A stretch of 64,000 nt of DNA from Plantibacter flavus (GTDB lineage Bacteria > Actinomycetota > Actinomycetes > Actinomycetales > Microbacteriaceae), in NCBI RefSeq assembly GCF_900177615.1, contig NZ_FXAP01000005.1, positions 1 to 64,000 of the forward strand. Reading direction: 5' to 3'. Made by a program: the position numbers and the translations under genes. Under the pieces are notes generated by a model. It searched no databases. It worked only from the letters and a program-made list of their open reading frames with translations, and was not told the origin of the DNA. The number at the start of each line of letters is the position of its first letter. Within the stretch, counting starts at the first letter, position 1. Positions 61,360 through 64,000 of this stretch are shown in pieces.

Positions 61360-61797
61360 TCAGCTCCGCGAGAGCCGGATCGCCTGCCGGATGGCCTGCC
61401 GTGCGCGGCGACGGTCTCCGGCGCCGTCGTAGACGAGTCCGAGGCGGTACCAGGATCGCCAGTCGTCGGGAGCGGCCTCGGCCGCGTCACGGTACTTCGG
61501 GAACAGCTCGTCTGCGGCATCACGCATCGGCCGGCCGCTCTCGCGGGTCTCGACCTGCTCGGGCGGAAGGCCGCCCTCGGCCTCGAGGCGGACTCCGAGT
61601 CGCTCGGCGCCCACCCCGAAGGCGATCTCGCGCCAGAGCGCCCAGACGCCGAGGATCGGCAGGACGATGAGCGCGGCACCCATGGCGATGCCGACAGGCT
61701 CGCCGGTGCCGAGGAGGACGACCGCACGGTACCCGACGAGGACGATGTAGAGGACGAGCAGGGCCGCGATGATCGCGACCATGACGCGGGTCTTCAC
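61360..61797 (-). CDS. small membrane protein with TPR-like C-terminus
   Basis: A 145-residue protein: two membrane helices (about 5-25 and 37-58), then a soluble part with a tetratricopeptide-like repeat ('AEAAPDDWRSWYRLGLVYDGAGDRRRARQAIRQAIRL'). GTG start overlaps the dapB stop (GTGA). Function unknown. Confidence 0.82.
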   Translation of the reverse strand: MKTRVMVAIIAALLVLYIVLVGYRAVVLLGTGEPVGIAMGAALIVLPILGVWALWREIAFGVGAERLGVRLEAEGGLPPEQVETRESGRPMRDAADELFPKYRDAAEAAPDDWRSWYRLGLVYDGAGDRRRARQAIRQAIRLSRS

Positions 61798-62612
61798 AGG
61801 GCGCTGGCCGCCGCGGCTTGACCGGAGACGTGCTCGGGCGCCCCCTGGGCGGGCCGCCGACCCGCCGGCCCTGGGCGGTCGAGTCCGAGGTCGAGCAGAC
61901 TGTCGAGACCGACGGTGACCCCCCGGGCGTCGCGAGCGGCCACGAGGGCGAGCCGGATGCCCCGCTCGTAGGACGCGGGCGAGATCGTGTCGTGCGTGAT
62001 CGTGACGAGTTCGTCGACGCCACCGAACACGACCTCCTGGCGGGCGACGACACCCTGGAGCCGCAGGCTGTGGATCGGGATGCTCGAGACCTGCTGTCCC
62101 CTCGCCCGCTGGTCGGTGTGCGGGGCGGCGACCGGCCCACGGTCGCCACGCGCGGCCATCATCAGCTCGGCGGTGCGCACGGCGGTTCCGGAGGGCGAGT
62201 CCACCTTCGTGTCGCGGTGGGACTCGATGATCTCGATCGAGTCGAAGAAGCGGGCCGCGACGGTCGCGAGACTCGTCGACAGGACGGACCCCAGCGAGAA
62301 GTTGGGGATGATGACGACGCCCTGCTCGGGCAGCTCGGCGAGCCGGCGGTCGAGTCGCTGAATGCGCTCGGCCGACCAACCGCTCGTCCCGACGAGCACG
62401 TTGATCCCCTGAGCGACGGCGTGGTCGACGATCCGCTGGCTGACACCCGGCACCGTGACGTCGACGACGAGGTCCGCCCCGTCCATCTCGCTCAGCTCGC
62501 TCGACGAACCGAGCGACGCGACCAGCTCGAAGTCGTCGAGTGAACCGATGATGCTGGTGAACAGTCGGCCCATCTTGCCGCTCGCGCCGGCCAGCGCCAC
62601 TCGTGTCGTCAT
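61794..62612 (-). CDS. dapB: 4-hydroxy-tetrahydrodipicolinate reductase
   Basis: Second step of the DAP branch. The 272-residue protein has 'VALAGASGKMGRL', 'GTSGWS' and the substrate region 'IIESHRDTKVDSPSGTA', where H132 and K136 are kept but the second histidine is R133. TAAGCT lies six bases before the ATG. Confidence 0.94.
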   Translation of the reverse strand: MTTRVALAGASGKMGRLFTSIIGSLDDFELVASLGSSSELSEMDGADLVVDVTVPGVSQRIVDHAVAQGINVLVGTSGWSAERIQRLDRRLAELPEQGVVIIPNFSLGSVLSTSLATVAARFFDSIEIIESHRDTKVDSPSGTAVRTAELMMAARGDRGPVAAPHTDQRARGQQVSSIPIHSLRLQGVVARQEVVFGGVDELVTITHDTISPASYERGIRLALVAARDARGVTVGLDSLLDLGLDRPGPAGRRPAQGAPEHVSGQAAAASAL

Positions 62613-62659
62613 GCCCTCAGCTTACGTGCTGCCCGCCCGGGAGGCGGCGGGCCGCCCGG

Positions 62660-63262
62660 CTAGACGATGTGCGGCTCGGGAAGGCCCGTGCGGAGCTCCA
62701 TGGGGAGGTGCGCGAGGTCGTTGTGGGTGATGAGGCTCCACGGACGCCCGGCGCGCTGGTGCAGCACCGTCAGTCCGCCGTTGGCCTGGTTGATGCTCAC
62801 CCAGCGCCATGCGGGCGCCTGGAGCGCCTCGCGGACGAGCCACCCGATGACGAAGTTGTGCGTGATGAGCAGCTCGTGATGATCACCGCGCTTCGGCGAG
62901 AGGAACTCGGCGGCGGCGTCGGCCATCTGCGCTTCGCCAGCCTCGATCTCCGCCTCGGTGATCGAGCCGAAGAAGGGGTCGAACGCCGACGGCGTCTCCG
63001 GTGTGCGACCGCTCGGGACGCAGTCGAAGAGCAGTGACGACGGCTCCGGTATGACGGCCGGCATCCGCTCGGCGATGATCTGGGCGGTCTCCGCGGCACG
63101 CTGCAACGGCGAGTGCCACGCCGCGGTCATCGGGACACCGCCGAGGCGCTCCGCGAGCAACTGAGCCTGCCGCCGACCGCGTGCCGACAGTGGTCCGTCG
63201 GGCAAGCCGTGCTCAGCGTGCTGCTGCTCGCCGTGTCTGACGAGATACAGGTAATGGGACAT
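62660..63262 (-). CDS. histidine phosphatase family protein
   Basis: A 200-residue phosphoglycerate-mutase-like protein with the phospho-histidine H10 in 'LVRHGEQQH', 'HSPLQRAAETAQ' and the second His in 'LLITHNF'. Follows the M16 peptidase with no gap. Substrate unknown. Confidence 0.9.
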   Translation of the reverse strand: MSHYLYLVRHGEQQHAEHGLPDGPLSARGRRQAQLLAERLGGVPMTAAWHSPLQRAAETAQIIAERMPAVIPEPSSLLFDCVPSGRTPETPSAFDPFFGSITEAEIEAGEAQMADAAAEFLSPKRGDHHELLITHNFVIGWLVREALQAPAWRWVSINQANGGLTVLHQRAGRPWSLITHNDLAHLPMELRTGLPEPHIV

Positions 63263-64000
63263 TCAACGCACCCCCGCGATGATCGGAGCGAAGGTGTCCT
63301 CGTCGACGGCTCCGACCGCCGACACCGTGATGGGCTGCGCGGCGAGGTGCTGCGCGAGCTGCTGGACATCGTCCTGACCGACGGACTGCAGGCGACGGAT
63401 GCTCTCGTCGAGGTCGATGAACTCGCCGAGGGTCAGCTCCGCTCGACCGAGGCGACTCATGCGCGAGTCCGAGTCCTCCAGGGCCAGCGCCGAGGCGCCG
63501 CTCAGCTGGCCGAGCGCGCGCGACAACTCCTCGTCCGTCACGCCGTGCTCGGCGAGCCGGTGGAGCTCGGCGAGCATGAGCTCGGCCACGGTCGCCGCCT
63601 TCGCCGTGGAGCAGGCGGCAGCGAGGCCGAAGACGCCGGCGTCCGAGTAGCTGCCGGCGAACGAGTACACCGAGTAGGCGAGCCCACGCCGTTCTCGGAT
63701 CTCCTGGAACAGGCGGCTGGACATGCCGCCGCCGAGGATGGAGTTGAGCATGCTCATGGCGAATCGTCGCTCGTCGCCCGCGATGAGGCCCGCTCCGCCG
63801 ATCTGCAGGTGGACCTGCTCGGTGGGTCGGTGCACGACCGAGAGCGGCGAGCCGCCGACGATGGCAGCAGGAGCGAGGGTCCGACGCGCGACCGGTGCGG
63901 CCACCGCGTCCGCCGGCCAGCCCGCTTGCACGAGCGCCCCCGACACCTGGGCGACGAGCGCGTCGTGGTCGACGGCGCCGGCCGCCGTCACGATGACGTC
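63263..64000 (-). CDS. M16-family zinc peptidase, C-terminal part (cut by window edge)
   Basis: The frame is open to the right edge; 245 codons are visible. The C-terminal M16 features are 'MLNSILGGGMSSRLFQEIRERRGLAYSVYSF' and 'ALGQLSGASALALEDSDSRMSRLGR'. The N-terminal zinc motif HxxEH would lie outside the window. Stop codon is adjacent to the phosphatase ATG. Confidence 0.88.
   Translation of the reverse strand, partial: DVIVTAAGAVDHDALVAQVSGALVQAGWPADAVAAPVARRTLAPAAIVGGSPLSVVHRPTEQVHLQIGGAGLIAGDERRFAMSMLNSILGGGMSSRLFQEIRERRGLAYSVYSFAGSYSDAGVFGLAAACSTAKAATVAELMLAELHRLAEHGVTDEELSRALGQLSGASALALEDSDSRMSRLGRAELTLGEFIDLDESIRRLQSVGQDDVQQLAQHLAAQPITVSAVGAVDEDTFAPIIAGVR

Overview
The window is chromosomal DNA of a high-GC Gram-positive actinobacterium. 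Very high GC, GTG/ATG starts, the gene neighbourhoods (infC-rpmI-rplT-trmH, pheST-arg, tyrS-rRNA, lexA to recA to ftsK to dap) and the protein sequences all fit the family Microbacteriaceae; genus is not resolved. I see no phage, insertion sequence, CRISPR array or tRNA gene. Every gap between genes is shorter than 300 bases except the left edge, which holds the promoter and leader of an rRNA operon running leftward out of the window.

Layout. 1-410: two rRNA promoters and the 16S leader (minus strand). 0.4-5.1 kb: a zinc-ribbon/PQQ-propeller membrane protein, tyrS, and a SatD-like/DUF3307-like gene pair behind an inverted repeat. 5.1-12.5 kb: an arginine operon argC-J-B-D-F-H ending in a 3-methyladenine glycosylase gene, without argR or argG. 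12.7-17 kb: a NarL-type two-component system, an unknown membrane protein, and a HTH-MurA fusion gene preceded by a perfect palindrome. 17.1-24.3 kb: pheST and a gluABCD-type amino-acid ABC transporter. 24.3-27.1 kb: trmH-type methylase, rplT, rpmI and infC (which appears to start with ATC), and divergently a DUF1844 gene. 27.1-33 kb: sseB, hisA/priA, hisH, hisB, then sufS-sufU on the other strand, then hisC. 33-36 kb: an amino-acid permease and the SOS control locus, with a LysM membrane protein divergent from lexA across LexA-type boxes. 36-40.5 kb: metF-metE and a lipoprotein. 40.5-49.9 kb: hflX, a methyltransferase, dapF, miaA, miaB, recX, recA (with an SOS box), DUF3046, clgR, cinA. 49.9-64 kb: pgsA, ftsK, a GNAT enzyme, a MacB-type export system, rnj, dapA, an OsmC protein, a TIGR01777 epimerase, a TPR protein, dapB, a histidine phosphatase, and the C-terminal part of an M16 peptidase cut by the window edge.

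Functional threads. Biosynthesis: arginine, histidine, methionine, diaminopimelate/lysine. Translation and RNA: tyrS, pheST, infC, L20, L35, miaA/B, hflX, RNase J. DNA damage and envelope: lexA, recA, recX, LysM protein, ftsK, mpg. A recurring architectural feature is a TANNNT hexamer placed 6-8 bases before the start codon at 17 transcription-unit heads, which indicates widespread leaderless transcription. The most unusual items are the HTH-MurA fusion with its operator, the non-canonical infC start, the SatD/DUF3307 pair with an inverted repeat, and a stress-sigma-type promoter upstream of clgR.
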